Of a stretch of 64,000 nucleotides of DNA, positions 43,941 to 54,800 are shown one piece after another (the stretch's first letter is position 1; the number at the start of each line of letters is the position of its first letter). Under the pieces are notes generated by a model. That model was not told where the DNA came from. It did not search any database and was given only the letters and a program-made list of their open reading frames with translations. The translations under genes were made by a program, and so were the position numbers. This stretch comes from Paenibacillus catalpae (GTDB lineage Bacteria; Bacillota; Bacilli; Paenibacillales; Paenibacillaceae), in assembly GCF_900112695.1 (NCBI RefSeq), contig NZ_FOMT01000003.1, positions 248,001-312,000 of the forward strand. Direction: 5' to 3'.

Positions 43941-44513
43941 GTGAAAATATATACACGTACGGGAGATAAAGGCCAGACCTCTCTTATTGGAGGGCGCGTA
44001 CGCAAAGACGATATCCGCGTGGAAGCTTACGGCACGATCGACGAGCTAAATGCTTTTGTCGGGCAGGCAGCGGCGGAGGCTGCAAGGCATGAGGAGCTTA
44101 AGGATTTGGCGGAGCTGCTCGTAGACATTATGCAGGAGCTGTTCGACTGCGGGTCGGATTTGGCGTATGCAAGTCCAGGAGCGCCTTTGAAGGTGACGGA
44201 AGAGGCGGCAGCCAGACTTGAAGCGATGATTGACCAATATACCGAGGAAGCGCCGGAAATAACGAGATTTATTTTGCCGGGAGGAAGCTCGGTCTCCGCG
44301 TTGCTGCATGTGTGCCGGACCGTATGCCGCCGCGCGGAGCGCCGCGTTGTAACGCTGGCCGCCGAGCATCCCGCTAATCCGGAAGTGCAGAAATATTTGA
44401 ACCGTCTGTCAGACTTCTTCTTCGCTGCGGCAAGAGCGGCTAATGCAAAGCTTGACGTGCCTGACACCGATTATGTTCGGAGCGCGGAAGTATTCCGCAA
44501 GAAGTCCAAATGA
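43941..44513 (+). CDS. Cob(I)alamin adenosyltransferase, PduO type
   Basis: A 190-residue trimeric enzyme that transfers adenosyl from ATP to cob(I)alamin, giving coenzyme B12. MKIYTRTGDKGQTSL at the start, VEAYGTIDELNAFVGQA near 28-44 and CRTVCRRAERRVV near 128-140 are ATP and cobalamin contact motifs of the PduO family. Start GTG with GGGCGG upstream. It overlaps the next gene at ATGA. No other cobalamin genes are nearby. Confidence 0.95.
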   Translation: MKIYTRTGDKGQTSLIGGRVRKDDIRVEAYGTIDELNAFVGQAAAEAARHEELKDLAELLVDIMQELFDCGSDLAYASPGAPLKVTEEAAARLEAMIDQYTEEAPEITRFILPGGSSVSALLHVCRTVCRRAERRVVTLAAEHPANPEVQKYLNRLSDFFFAAARAANAKLDVPDTDYVRSAEVFRKKSK

Positions 44514-45454
44514 CGGCAGCGGATGTTGCAGGCTATTATAAAGCGCTGACCGTTGAGGTTGGCGCTGATATGGCAGGAAAAGACGTCAGAACGGTGCTGG
44601 AGAGGAAGCTTGGCGTCTCGCGCTCCCTTCTGTCCCGGCTCAAGCTGACGGAATACGGAATTACGATTAATGGCGTAAGGGCCTATACAACGGCTAAGGT
44701 TGCCGAGGGAGATCAGGTTGCGATCCGGATGGAGGAAGAGATTTCGGAAGATATTTTGCCGCAGGAGCTACCTCTATCGATCGTGTTTGAGGACGATTAT
44801 TTGCTTGTCGTGAACAAACCGGCGGGTATTATTGTCCATCCGACAAAGGGGCATTACACCAATACGCTTGCCAACGGAATTGTGCATCATTGGCAGACAC
44901 AGGGCGAGCGTGTCCGGTTCCGGCCTGTGCACCGATTGGATGAGGATACCTCGGGACTTGTCGTAATAGCGAAAAATCCATATATTCATCAGCAATTGTC
45001 CGAGCAGCTGCAGGCGGGAACGATTATGAAGATCTATTGCGCATACGTCTATGGGAAGCCAATACCTGCAGACGGTACGGTGGATGCTCCTATCGACCGC
45101 GATCCTGACGACCCTCATGTCAGAATCGTAACGCCTGAAGGTTATCCTTCGGTGACGCATTACAAGACGGTGGCTGTATTTGATGAAGGTCAAGCTTCGC
45201 GGGTACGGTTAAAGCTGGAGACCGGACGGACCCATCAGATTCGCGTTCATATGAAGCATATTGGCTGCCCGCTTATTGGAGACGGCAAGTACGGACTCCA
45301 GTCAGGCAGGGTTGACGAGTGGGAAACGATCGCTGGCCGTCAGGCTCTGCATGCGGAGACGCTTGGGCTGACGCATCCGATGACGAAGGAATGGGTGGAA
45401 TGGACAGCAGCGCTGCCACCGGATTTATGGGCTCTGGAACAAGAATTAACATGA
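44510..45454 (+). CDS. RluA-family pseudouridine synthase
   Basis: A 314-residue RNA-modifying enzyme. An S4 RNA-binding domain lies at about 22-85, then the catalytic domain with RPVHRLDEDTSGLVVIAKN near 139-157, where the Asp after HRL is the catalytic residue. TGRTHQIRVHMKHIG near 240 is a second signature. The target (23S rRNA or tRNA) is not decidable. It is coupled to the upstream adenosyltransferase gene by a 4-base overlap. Confidence 0.94.
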   Translation: MTAADVAGYYKALTVEVGADMAGKDVRTVLERKLGVSRSLLSRLKLTEYGITINGVRAYTTAKVAEGDQVAIRMEEEISEDILPQELPLSIVFEDDYLLVVNKPAGIIVHPTKGHYTNTLANGIVHHWQTQGERVRFRPVHRLDEDTSGLVVIAKNPYIHQQLSEQLQAGTIMKIYCAYVYGKPIPADGTVDAPIDRDPDDPHVRIVTPEGYPSVTHYKTVAVFDEGQASRVRLKLETGRTHQIRVHMKHIGCPLIGDGKYGLQSGRVDEWETIAGRQALHAETLGLTHPMTKEWVEWTAALPPDLWALEQELT

Positions 45455-45497
45455 GCGATTATTAGATTAACCTGCTAACTAGGAGGATTTACACAAG

Positions 45498-45860
45498 ATG
45501 AGCAAGCTGACTATTTATCAATATCCGAAATGCGGTACATGCCGCGAGGCCGTGAAATCATTGCAGGCGAAAGGCAATGAGCTGGAACTGAAGCATATCG
45601 TAGAAGAGACTCCAACGCCAGATGAATTGAGAGTGCTGGTCAAGAACAGCGGACTGGAGCTTAAGAAGTTCTTTAATACTTCAGGTGAAGTGTACAAGGC
45701 GCTTGGCCTGAAGGACAAGCTTGGCAGCATGAGCGAACAGGAGCAGCTGGAGCTGCTGGCTTCCAGCGGCATGTTAATCAAACGCCCGATTGTGACTGAC
45801 GGCAACAAGGTGACGGTTGGCTATAAGGAAGAACAATACGAGCAAGTATGGAACGGGTGA
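45498..45860 (+). CDS. ArsC/Spx-family protein (YusI-like)
   Basis: A 120-residue thioredoxin-fold protein. YQYPKCGTCREAVKSL near 6-21 has the CxxC pair of Spx-type or YusI-type proteins, and LLIKRPIV-like LIKRPIVTDG near 93-102 is the family's cis-Pro region. YusI-like members are redox proteins of unknown target, distinct from true arsenate reductases. TAGGAGG precedes the ATG. The next gene starts five bases after the stop. Confidence 0.9.
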   Translation: MSKLTIYQYPKCGTCREAVKSLQAKGNELELKHIVEETPTPDELRVLVKNSGLELKKFFNTSGEVYKALGLKDKLGSMSEQEQLELLASSGMLIKRPIVTDGNKVTVGYKEEQYEQVWNG

Positions 45861-45864
45861 GGAT

Positions 45865-47058
45865 ATGAACAAACCATGGCGTTCTGACCGTTTGTCCCAG
45901 CTTGGCTCTTCGATTTTCGCCGAGGTTGCGGAGTGGCGCGCCGAAGCCGCTGGCAAAGGCCGGGATATTATCAATCTGGGCATTGGCAGTCCGGACAAGC
46001 CTCCAACGGAGGCTGTTAGAAAAGCACTTAGCGATGCGGCGCTCCGTACCGATATATATGCCTATCCGGGAACGCATGGCAGTGCCGGCTTCCGCAGGCA
46101 GGCGGCTGCCTGGATGAAGCACCGGTTCGGAGTTAACTTGGATTCTGACAAGGAGCTTGTCTCCCTGATGGGTTCGCAGGACGGATTATCTCATCTGGCG
46201 ATGTCGCTTTGTAATCCCGGCGATGTTGTGATTGTGCCGAATCCCGGTTATCCGATTTATAGGGCGGCACTGGCATTGGCAGGCGTCGAGCCTTATTTGC
46301 TGCCGCTGAAGGAAGAGAATCAATTCCTTCCGGAGCTGGATTCGGTGCCGATTGATGTGTGGCGGCGCGCCAAATTTATTTTGCTCAACTATCCGGGTAA
46401 TCCGGTATCGGCAGTTGCCGATCTTGCTTTCTTCGAGCGTTTGCTAGCAAAAGCGAAGCAATACGGTGTGCTTGTCGTACATGACGCGGCCTATTCGGAG
46501 ATGGCCTTTGACGGGCACGAGCCGCCAAGCATATTGGCAGTACCGGGTGCTCTGGAGGGAGCGGTAGAATTCCATTCCTTGTCCAAAAGCTTCAACATGG
46601 CCGGCTGCCGGATCGGCTTCCTAGCAGGCAACCGCGAAGCGGTAGGCGCTTTGCGCGAGCTGAAGGAGAATATCGATTACGGCGTATTTGGCGCCGTACA
46701 AGAAGCGGGCGTAGCAGCTCTGCAAGAAGCGATGTCTGCTTCTGCGCCGCCAAAAGCCGGCGTATTATATGAACAACGGCGTGACTCCTTCGTTGCGGCG
46801 TTGGCAGCAGGGGGCTGGGCAGTCGAGAAGCCAAAGGCAACAATGTTCATCTGGGCGAAGCTGCCGAAGCGCAGTGACGGAACGACATGGACCTCGCGCG
46901 AGTTTGCCCGCGGGTTGCTTGATCAAACGGGAGTAGTCGTGATCCCGGGCGAAGCGTTTGGCAGCGAAGGCGAAGGATTCGTGCGGATTGCGCTGGTCGA
47001 AGACGAAGCTCGTTTGCTTGAGGCTGCTCGTAGAATCGGGGAGTATGTTCGTTACTAG
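45865..47058 (+). CDS. Class I PLP aminotransferase (DapL-like group)
   Basis: A 397-residue aminotransferase. INLGIGSPDKPP near 36-47, LLNYPGNPVSAVA, HDAAYSEMAFDG and SLSKSFNMAGCRIGFLAGN (PLP Lys near 241) match the group including LL-diaminopimelate aminotransferase and YfbQ-like enzymes. The real amino donor is not visible. ATG 45865 starts five bases after the ArsC-like stop. Confidence 0.9.
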   Translation: MNKPWRSDRLSQLGSSIFAEVAEWRAEAAGKGRDIINLGIGSPDKPPTEAVRKALSDAALRTDIYAYPGTHGSAGFRRQAAAWMKHRFGVNLDSDKELVSLMGSQDGLSHLAMSLCNPGDVVIVPNPGYPIYRAALALAGVEPYLLPLKEENQFLPELDSVPIDVWRRAKFILLNYPGNPVSAVADLAFFERLLAKAKQYGVLVVHDAAYSEMAFDGHEPPSILAVPGALEGAVEFHSLSKSFNMAGCRIGFLAGNREAVGALRELKENIDYGVFGAVQEAGVAALQEAMSASAPPKAGVLYEQRRDSFVAALAAGGWAVEKPKATMFIWAKLPKRSDGTTWTSREFARGLLDQTGVVVIPGEAFGSEGEGFVRIALVEDEARLLEAARRIGEYVRY

Positions 47059-47076
47059 GTGCGCGCAATACGCAAG

Positions 47077-47222
47077 CCAATACTCTTCCGATCGCTGTGG
47101 TCTCGAATTTCTTGTTTTCAAGCCGCTTTAGCGGATGAAATTCGATGACCAAGGCGAACGCTAAATGCTTTCTGAAAGAAAGCTACTTCGTAAGCATAAA
47201 CTTTGCTTCTTCAGAGTATTGG
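47077..47222. repeat. Branched palindromic intergenic block with an orphan leader-like unit
   Basis: Outer arms CCAATACTCT (47077-47086) and AGAGTATTGG (47213-47222) enclose two hairpins. The first is TGGTC-CGAATTTC (47098-47111) with GAAATTCG-GACCA (47137-47151). The second is GCTTTC/GAAAGC (47167-47183). On the minus strand 47161-47197 reads ATGCTT-ACG-AAGTA then GCTTTC...GAAAGC then ATTTAG, the order of the leader elements, but no gene follows. The minus strand also carries TAGCGTTCGCCTTGGTC, related to the loop at 33.48 kb. Confidence 0.68.
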
Positions 47223-47261
47223 GGCTTGCTTCGCTTCGTCCAGCAATTTTATAGGGGCAGT

Positions 47262-47298
47262 CTCCATCACTTAGTAATTTGAGTGATGGAGTTTTCTT
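47262..47298 (+). terminator. Terminator behind the aminotransferase
   Basis: CTCCATCACT and AGTGATGGAG form a perfect 10-bp stem followed by TTTTCTT. It is about 200 bases past the stop codon; a branched palindrome lies between. Confidence 0.8.
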
Positions 47299-47303
47299 CA
47301 CAT

Positions 47304-47361
47304 GTCATCACTCGGAATATGAGTGATGACTAAACGCTGCCCAAACCCGTACAGGGTTTGG
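47304..47361. repeat. Two further hairpins
   Basis: GTCATCACTC/GAGTGATGAC (47304-47330) repeats the stem of the adjacent terminator in changed form, and CCAAACCC/GGGTTTGG (47341-47361) follows. Neither has a strong T-run. Confidence 0.6.
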
Positions 47362-47399
47362 GGTTCATCTTAATGCAAATTCAGCGGGGAACGGAGCAA

Positions 47400-47584
47400 G
47401 GGAATGTTCTGGTGTAGGAGCGGTGAGCGGAGTAAGGGAATGTTCTTTGAGAAGCGGAGCGCTCGCCTTTGTGTCCGGATTCGGACCTTGCTCCGAATGT
47501 TCAAGGAATCCGGGCACAACAGCGATCGAAAGAACATTCCCTTACGCAGCGATCCCGGCGACTCCACCAAAGAAGAACATTCCC
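47400..47584. repeat. Doubly nested palindrome built on GGGAATGTTCTTT
   Basis: Outer arms GGGAATGTTCT (47400-47410) and AGAACATTCCC (47574-47584) flank perfect 16-bp arms TAAGGGAATGTTCTTT (47433-47448) and AAAGAACATTCCCTTA (47529-47544). Within these, TGTGTCCGGATTC pairs with GAATCCGGGCACA. The loop side carries AGCGCTCGCCTTTGTGTCC, related to 33.48 kb and 47.15 kb. No gene is visible. Confidence 0.75.
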
Positions 47585-47641
47585 CAGCGCAGTGACCACA
47601 GCGCCCCCAGCTCCTCACCAGTCCAAATGCCAGCTTTTGCA

Positions 47642-47671
47642 TTACAATGAACACCAAGACTACTGTACAAT
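47642..47671 (+). promoter_or_regulatory. Possible promoter of the exonuclease gene
   Basis: TTACAA and TACAAT with an 18-base spacer. Downstream, GAGG-ATGG-CCTC can fold over the ribosome binding site just before the ATG. Confidence 0.5.
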
Positions 47672-47704
47672 AGATCTATATTATGAAGTGAGGATGGCCT
47701 CCTA

Positions 47705-48562
47705 ATGAACGAAAATAAAATTCTTATTGTAGACGGAATGGCGTTGCTTTTCCGGGCTTATTTTGCACAGCAATACAGTGCCAGACGGTTGGCTGACGGC
47801 ACGCCGACGAATGCCATTTATGGTTTCATGCAATACCTGTTTGACGCAGTGAACCAGTTCCAGCCGACCCATGTGGCTTGCTGCTGGGATATGGGGAGCA
47901 AGACGTTCCGCACCGAAATGTATTCTAATTATAAAGCAAACCGGCCGGAAGCTCCGGAAGATTTGATCCCGCAATTCTCCCTCGTCAAAGATATCGTAGC
48001 TGCTCTTGGGATTCCGAATATCGGAATTGAAGGCTACGAAGCGGATGACTGTATCGGAACCGTCTCGAAGCAGCTCAGCGAGATGGCTCATGTGTACATC
48101 CTGACGGGCGATCATGATATGCTGCAGCTCGTAACCGACCGTATTCATGTTGTCATTATGAAAAAAGGCAGAGGCAACTATGCCGTCTACGATCTAGGCT
48201 TCCTTAAAGAAGAGAAAGGTATCCATCCTTTCCAAGTGATCGAGATGAAAGGCCTGACAGGCGACACTAGCGACAACTATCCGGGTGTTAAAGGCATCGG
48301 TGAAAAAACAGCCTTGAAGCTTCTTCAGGAGTTTGAATCCATCGACGGCATTTTAGGGAATCTGGATTCACTGTCCAAAAGCATTAAAGCGAAGATAGAA
48401 GCTGATCTCGACATGCTGCATCTATCCCGCACGCTTGCACGGATTAATATTGAAGTACCTGTAGCATGCAGCTTGGAAGAATGCGTATGGAGCGTTCCGG
48501 CTGAAGCAGAAGTTGTATTCGAGAAATATCGCCTGGCCTCATTATTAAAAATAATCATTTAA
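47705..48562 (+). CDS. 5'-3' exonuclease / flap endonuclease (YpcP-like)
   Basis: A 285-residue stand-alone version of the DNA polymerase I 5'-nuclease domain. ILIVDGMALLFRAY (metal site Asp), EGYEADDCIGT, LTGDHDMLQL and LTGDTSDNYPGVKGIGEKTA (helix-3-turn-helix DNA clamp) are the classic motifs in order. It likely removes RNA primers and flaps during replication and repair, as YpcP does in Bacillus. It is monocistronic with a perfect terminator. Confidence 0.94.
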   Translation: MNENKILIVDGMALLFRAYFAQQYSARRLADGTPTNAIYGFMQYLFDAVNQFQPTHVACCWDMGSKTFRTEMYSNYKANRPEAPEDLIPQFSLVKDIVAALGIPNIGIEGYEADDCIGTVSKQLSEMAHVYILTGDHDMLQLVTDRIHVVIMKKGRGNYAVYDLGFLKEEKGIHPFQVIEMKGLTGDTSDNYPGVKGIGEKTALKLLQEFESIDGILGNLDSLSKSIKAKIEADLDMLHLSRTLARINIEVPVACSLEECVWSVPAEAEVVFEKYRLASLLKIII

Positions 48563-48565
48563 CTT

Positions 48566-48602
48566 GAAGGCAGCTGTGCCAAACACAGCTGCCTTCTTTT
48601 TT
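48566..48602 (+). terminator. Terminator after the exonuclease gene
   Basis: GAAGGCAGCTGTG and CACAGCTGCCTTC form a perfect stem around CCAAA, followed by six T. Confidence 0.95.
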
Positions 48603-48847
48603 ACCAAATAATACTAAGTTTCTGTTTGGAAGAAAGGAAACTGGAAGGAAATGTCGAATTGGTAGGTTAGGCCTATATGGACTGAAAATAAACAACTTCT
48701 CCTGTGAGCATTGCCCCATTGGTCATTAACAGGGCAACAGCGCATAATGAGAGGGTTTTTGGTGCGAAATCCGGCAGAATTCGCGAGCAGTAGGGAAGAC
48801 AACCGCTACGGGGGCAAGGGTCATCAGAACAACTAAGGAGGCGAATT

Positions 48848-51800
48848 ATGAAAGGTGTTTTACGGAAATTAGGAATGGCGGTTATGACAGTAATGCTGGC
48901 ATTAATCGTATTTAGGCTGCTGCCTGCACAAACGGGCTACGCTGCAACGCTGGCACCTATTCCGGTGTCGATTGATTATTTTGCAGATGAGTCTGGAACT
49001 TATCCAGACGGTGATGAGTACACTTCTTACGGGAATTGGGTAGGTACGCATTTCGAATTTGGGGTTTCCCAAACCGTTCTTCAATTTGATCTGAGCACAA
49101 TCCCTATCTCGGATACGGTAACTAGTGCCTTGATTAAACTCTACGTATTGGATCCGGATTTTCCGATTGGAGGAACGGCAGACATAAATGTTTATGGGTC
49201 CAATAATGATAGTATATCTGAGAGCGCGAGTTCTTCGGTACCATCAAAGGACCAATTAATTGTTACGAAAACTTTTGACCGAAATATTCAAAATACGTTT
49301 ATTACAATCGATATTGCAAGCTATATTAATAGCCAGCTAGCTTCGGGGGATAGTAAAGCAACATTGATCCTGACCGGCAGAGATATTTCGAGTACTCCAA
49401 ATACCTCTAATGAAATTGCGATTGTCTCAAAAAGCCCCAATACACCTGCAGATAAAGCTGATAAAATACCAACTCTCAACGTAACGACATCAACCGTTCC
49501 AAAGGCGACGTCTGTAACGGTTCCAGGAAGCGGTACATACGTAGCCGGACAACCTCTTGATTTTACAGTTAACTTTGACCGTAATGTTACGGTAACCGGT
49601 ACTCCTCAATTACCTTTAACGATTGGTTCATCAAACGTCAGCGCCAATTATGTGTCAGGCTCTGGTTCAAAAGCATTAACTTTCCGATACACGGTAACGA
49701 ATAATCAGCTGGATACGGATGGTATTGCGCTAGGCAATTCAATCAACCTTAATAGTGGTTCGATTAATAATTCAACAACTGGTGAAGCTGCGATTCTTGC
49801 TCTCAATAATATTGGCTCATTAACCAATGTAAAAGTAGACTCGGTAGTACCAACGGTATCCTCCGTAACGGTCCCGGCGAATGCTACTTATGGCAGCGGA
49901 CAAAGCCTGCAGTTTACGATGAAGTTTAATGAAGCTGTAACCGTGGCTGGCGGAACGCCAAGCCTTGGGCTCACCATTGGTTCGACAAACATCCAAGCGG
50001 CTTATTCAAGCGGTTCGGGGTCAGATTCCCTAGTATTCCGTTATACCTTGCAAGATGGGCAAAGCGATGCGAACGGAATTACCGTTGGGACCCTTGCTCT
50101 TAATACCGCAACTATTAAAGATGCTGCGGGTAATGCGGCCGATATGACGCTTAACAGCGTTGGCAGCACAACCGGCGTGCTGGTAGATACTGCAGCACCA
50201 ACAGTCAGTTCAGTGGATGTACCAGTATCAGGTACATATAAAACGGGGGATCAGCTTCAATTCACGGTCCGCTATGACGAAAATGTAAACGTAACGGGCA
50301 CTCCATACTTGCCTGTTACGATAGGCAGTTCATCCGTTCAGGCAAACTTTGTATCCGGTTCGGGGACGAAAAATCTCCTGTTCAGCTACACGGTACAAGC
50401 GGGCGACCTTGATTCCGATGGTATCCAGACAGGTTCAAGCCTGGTGTTGAATGGCGGAATCATTCGAGATGCAGCGAACAATAACGCGAGTCTTGCATTA
50501 GCGGGAATCGGCAGCAGCACGGTGCTGGTAGATGCTGTCGCCCCGATGGTAAACAGCGTAGCTGTACCAACGGCTAAAACCTACCTGGCCGGGCAGAATC
50601 TCGATTTTACCGTTCTCTATAATGAAAACGTGACGGTGACAGGAACCCCGTATTTGCCAGTAACGATTGGCAGTACAACCGTGCAGGCGAAATACCTGTC
50701 CGGGTCGGGAAGCAGTAATCTGGTGTTCCGTTACGTGATTCAGGCAGGTGACACGGATGCAAACGGGATTACTGTTGCCTCCGGCTTGAATTTGAATGGC
50801 GGTACCATAGATGACGCCGTTACGAATCATGCAAATGTAGCCTTGAATAGTGTTGGCGACACGACAGCGGTTCTCGTGGATGCTGTAGCTCCATCGGTTA
50901 CCAGTGTTGATGTCCCAACAAGTCATACCTATGGGACAGCTTCCAATTTGGACTTTAAGATTCATTTTGATGAAAAAGTCGTTATTTCCGGCGGAACGCC
51001 ATCCATTCCTGTAATGATTGGTTCCTCTTCGGTTCAAGCGGAATATTTATCCGGTACAGGTACGGATACGCTTGTATTCCGTTACGTTGTTCAAGCAGGC
51101 GACAATGATAATGATGGTATTGAAGTTGGCAGTTCCATTGTGCCCAATGGCAGTACGCTCATGGATGAAGCCGAAAATGCTGCAAGCCTGACGCTGGCTG
51201 GCGTTGGCAGTACAACAGCCGTTCAGGTTGATACGGCAGCACCGGCGGTAACGAGTGCAGATGTACCGGCAGCTGGCAGCTATAAATCAGGTGCAGAACT
51301 TTTTTTTACCATCCACTATAATGAGAGCGTTACGGTAACAGGAGCACCAACGTTGCCAGTCACAATCGGTTCTGCGGCTGTTCAAGCAACCTATGTATCC
51401 GGAACGGGATCCAATGCCCTATTATTCCGATATACGGTTCTTGATGGTCAGGAAGATGCGGATGGCATCCAAGTTGGCAGTACACTGGCACTGAATGGAG
51501 GAACGCTGAAGGATGCGGCAGGCAATGCGGCAGACCTGACCTTGACCGGCGTTGGCGATACCGGCGAAGTGCTGGTCGATGCGGTGGCACCGTCTGTTGC
51601 AAGTATTGAAGTACCTGCTGCTGGTATTTATAAAGAAGGCGACGACCTAATTATTAAAATTCATTATGATGAAAAAGTTGCCGTAACCGGTTCGCCTTAC
51701 ATCACGGTAACGATTGGCAGCACGACGGTTCATGCTGCTTATGCTTCTGGTACGGGCACGAATGCCATCGCCTTCAGCTATTCCGTGCAGCCCGGAGACG

Positions 51801-54800
51801 AGGACACAAACGGCATTGAATTGGGCGCGGTTGTTTTAAACGGCGGAGCGCTTAATGATGCAGCTGGCAATACCGCAAGCTTATCTCTGGCTTCTGCAGG
51901 AAGCACCAATGCTGTCCTGGTTGATACATCAGCACCAGCTGTTAGTAGTGTAGATGTACCTGATAACGGGATTTATAAAGCGGGAGACACTTTGGAGTTT
52001 AAGGTTCATTACGACGAAAAAGTTAACGTAACCGGCGGAACGCCATTCTTGCCGATTACAATTGGCTCCACAATTGTACAGGCTGCTTATGTGTCGGGCT
52101 CAGGAACAAACGCTCTTGTATTCCGCTATGAAGTACAAGCTGGAGATAACGACAATGACGGCATCGGGGCCGGAAGCTCCCTCCATTTGAATGGAGCGAC
52201 TCTTCTGGACGCCGCAGGCAATGCAGCAGCTCTGACTCTATCGGGAACAGGAAGCACAAGCAGCATTCTTGTTGATACAACAGCACCTGCCGTCAGCAGT
52301 GTGCAGGTACCAAGCGTTGCGAACTACCATGAGGGTTCGGCTTTGAATTTTACGGTTCACTACAGTGAAAAAGTAAAGGTTACAGGAACACCGATTCTTC
52401 TCCTTACGATTGGTTCAGCTACCGCTCAAGCGGAATATGTATCGGGTTCGGATACCGATTCGTTGGTATTCAGCTATACCGTTCTATCCGGACAGCTGGA
52501 TTTGGACGGAATCTCGGTTGGCAGCTCGGTGAACCTGAATGGAGGTACGATTAAAGATGCTGCAGGTAATATTGCAGATCTGACTCTTGTTTCAGTTGGT
52601 GATACGAGTGGCGTAATCGTTGATGCGATTGCTCCAGCTATTGAAAGTGTAGATCTGCCTGCTAATGATACTTATGTTGCAGGAGAGCATCTGGATTTCA
52701 CCATTCACTATGACGAGGCAATAACGGTAACCGGAACGCCATCCATTTCGATTACTCTTGGTTCGGCTAGCGTACAAGCTCAATATGTATCCGGAACGGG
52801 AACAAAAGCATTGCTGTTCCGCTATACGGTACAAAACGGCGATTATGATCAGGATGGCATCGAAGTAGGAGCCTTAACTCTTAACGGCGGGACACTGAAG
52901 GATGCTACAGGCAATAACGCCGAGGCTGTACTTAGCGGTCTGGGCAGCACAGCTGCAGTAAAGGTGGATGCCGTTGCTTCGGCAGCAATAAGCCTGGATG
53001 TTCCGGCTGACGGAACCTATAAAGCAGACGAAGCATTAACGTTCACCGTTCATTATGATGAAGCGGTGTTTGTCGCCGATGGAACACCATACCTGTCTGT
53101 AACGATTGGCTCTGCACCCGTACAAGCCTCGTATAAGTCCGGGTCTGGCACAAAAGACCTGGTATTCCAATTCACGGTTGAAGCAGGTCAGGAAGATACC
53201 GACGGCATTGAAGTAGGCAGCACGGTAAATTTGGACGGTGCTTCCATTAAAGATGCGGCTGGAAATGCGGCTGGCCTTGCGTTTACGGGAGCAGGCAAGA
53301 TTAGCACGGTACGCGTGGATGCCGTTGTGCCAACGGTAAGCAGCGTAAGTGTTCCGCCAAGTGGAACCTATAAAGAAGGAGATCATCTCAACTTTTCGGT
53401 TAACTTTAATGAGAATGTAGCTGTAAACGGCGGTACACCGTATTTAACCGTTACGATCGGTTCAACTCAAGTACATGCGCAGTATGTTTCGGGTACAGGA
53501 ACAAGCAAGCTTGAATTCCTTTACGCGCTGCAAGCTGGAGAACTTGATGCAGATGGTATCCTGTTAGGCAGTACGATCTCTCTTAACGGCAGTTCGCTTA
53601 AAGATGCGGCTGGTAACGCTGCAGAATTGACTCTTCATCTTATTGGAAGCACAAACGAAGTGAAGGTTGACGGGATTGCCCCATCCATTGCAAGTGTAGT
53701 CTTGCCGGCGGATGATACGTACGTTGCTGGTGAGCATCTAGATTTCACAATTAATTATGATGAGGCGGTAGCCGTAACCGGAACGCCATCCATCTCGATC
53801 ACTCTTGGTTCGGATACTGTGCAAGCCCAATATGTCTCGGGTACAGACACAGCCCTGCTGTTCCGCTACACGGTTCAAAATGGCGACAATGACTCAGACG
53901 GTATTGAAGCAGGAGCCTTAAATCTTAACGGCGGAACACTAAAAGACGCAGCAGGAAATAACGCCAAGATTGTTCTTAGCGGTTTGGGCAGCACGGCAGC
54001 GGTGAAGGTGGATGCCGTTGCTCCAAGCATCACGCAGGTGGATGTTCCAACGAACGGATCTTATAAAGAGGGAACAACCTTGCAATTCACGGTTCATTAC
54101 AGTGAGCAAGTTAACGTATCCGCTGGTACTCCGAAGCTGGATGTAAGCCTTGACGCCAAAACCGTTCAAGCGGAGTATGTATCGGGATCGGGTACTAATG
54201 CCCTTGTGTTCCAATATAAAGTATTAGCTGGTGATGCGGATTCGGACGGTATCAAGCTTGCTGCAGGAATCTCCTTGAATGGAGCAGCAGTAACCGACCA
54301 AGCAGGCAATTCAGCTTCACTGACGCTTTCGAGTGCTGGCGATACAAGCGCCGTGCTGGTAGACACAACAGCACCGGTTGTAAGCCTCGTCAGCGTTCCG
54401 GCAGATGGAACGTACCACGCGGGAGCAAATCTTGATTTTATCGTGAAAGTAAGCGAACCTGTTATTCTTACTGGCACGGCGGGAACGCCATACATTCGAG
54501 TACAGGTAGGATCTGCTGTCGTCAATGCAGAATACCTCGAGGCTGTATCGTCAAGCGAACTCAAATTCCGCTACACGGTACGTCTGGAGGATCAGGATTC
54601 GGACGGAATAAGCATTGATTCCGACGCACTTGTCTTGAACGGGGCAATTATTACAGATGCTGCCGGCAACAGTCTCAGCACTACGCTTAACAGTATCGGT
54701 GCTGCCCAGAACGTCAAAGTCAGCAATAACTTTTCAATCGCGTTAAGCGAGACAAGCTGGACGAATAAAGACGTAACCGTCACAGTAACGACCGACCCGG

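Noticed and set aside
45498..45860. Arsenate reductase arsC working with the arsB-like gene
   Set aside because: The protein looks YusI/Spx-like, is 44 kb from the arsB-like gene, and is coupled to an aminotransferase instead.
48700..48840. Possible cobalamin-type riboswitch before the giant SLH gene (GGTGCGAAATCCGGCAG then GCGAGCAGTA)
   Set aside because: The short string resembles the riboswitch core, but the B12 box (AGYCMGGAGACC-type) and the CACTG element are missing, and alternative local hairpins explain the pairing. It may still be structured.
49512..54723. CRISPR-like or satellite DNA suggested by regular repetition
   Set aside because: The repeats are about 348 bases, code for protein in one frame and vary at synonymous sites; there are no short spaced direct repeats or cas genes anywhere in the window.
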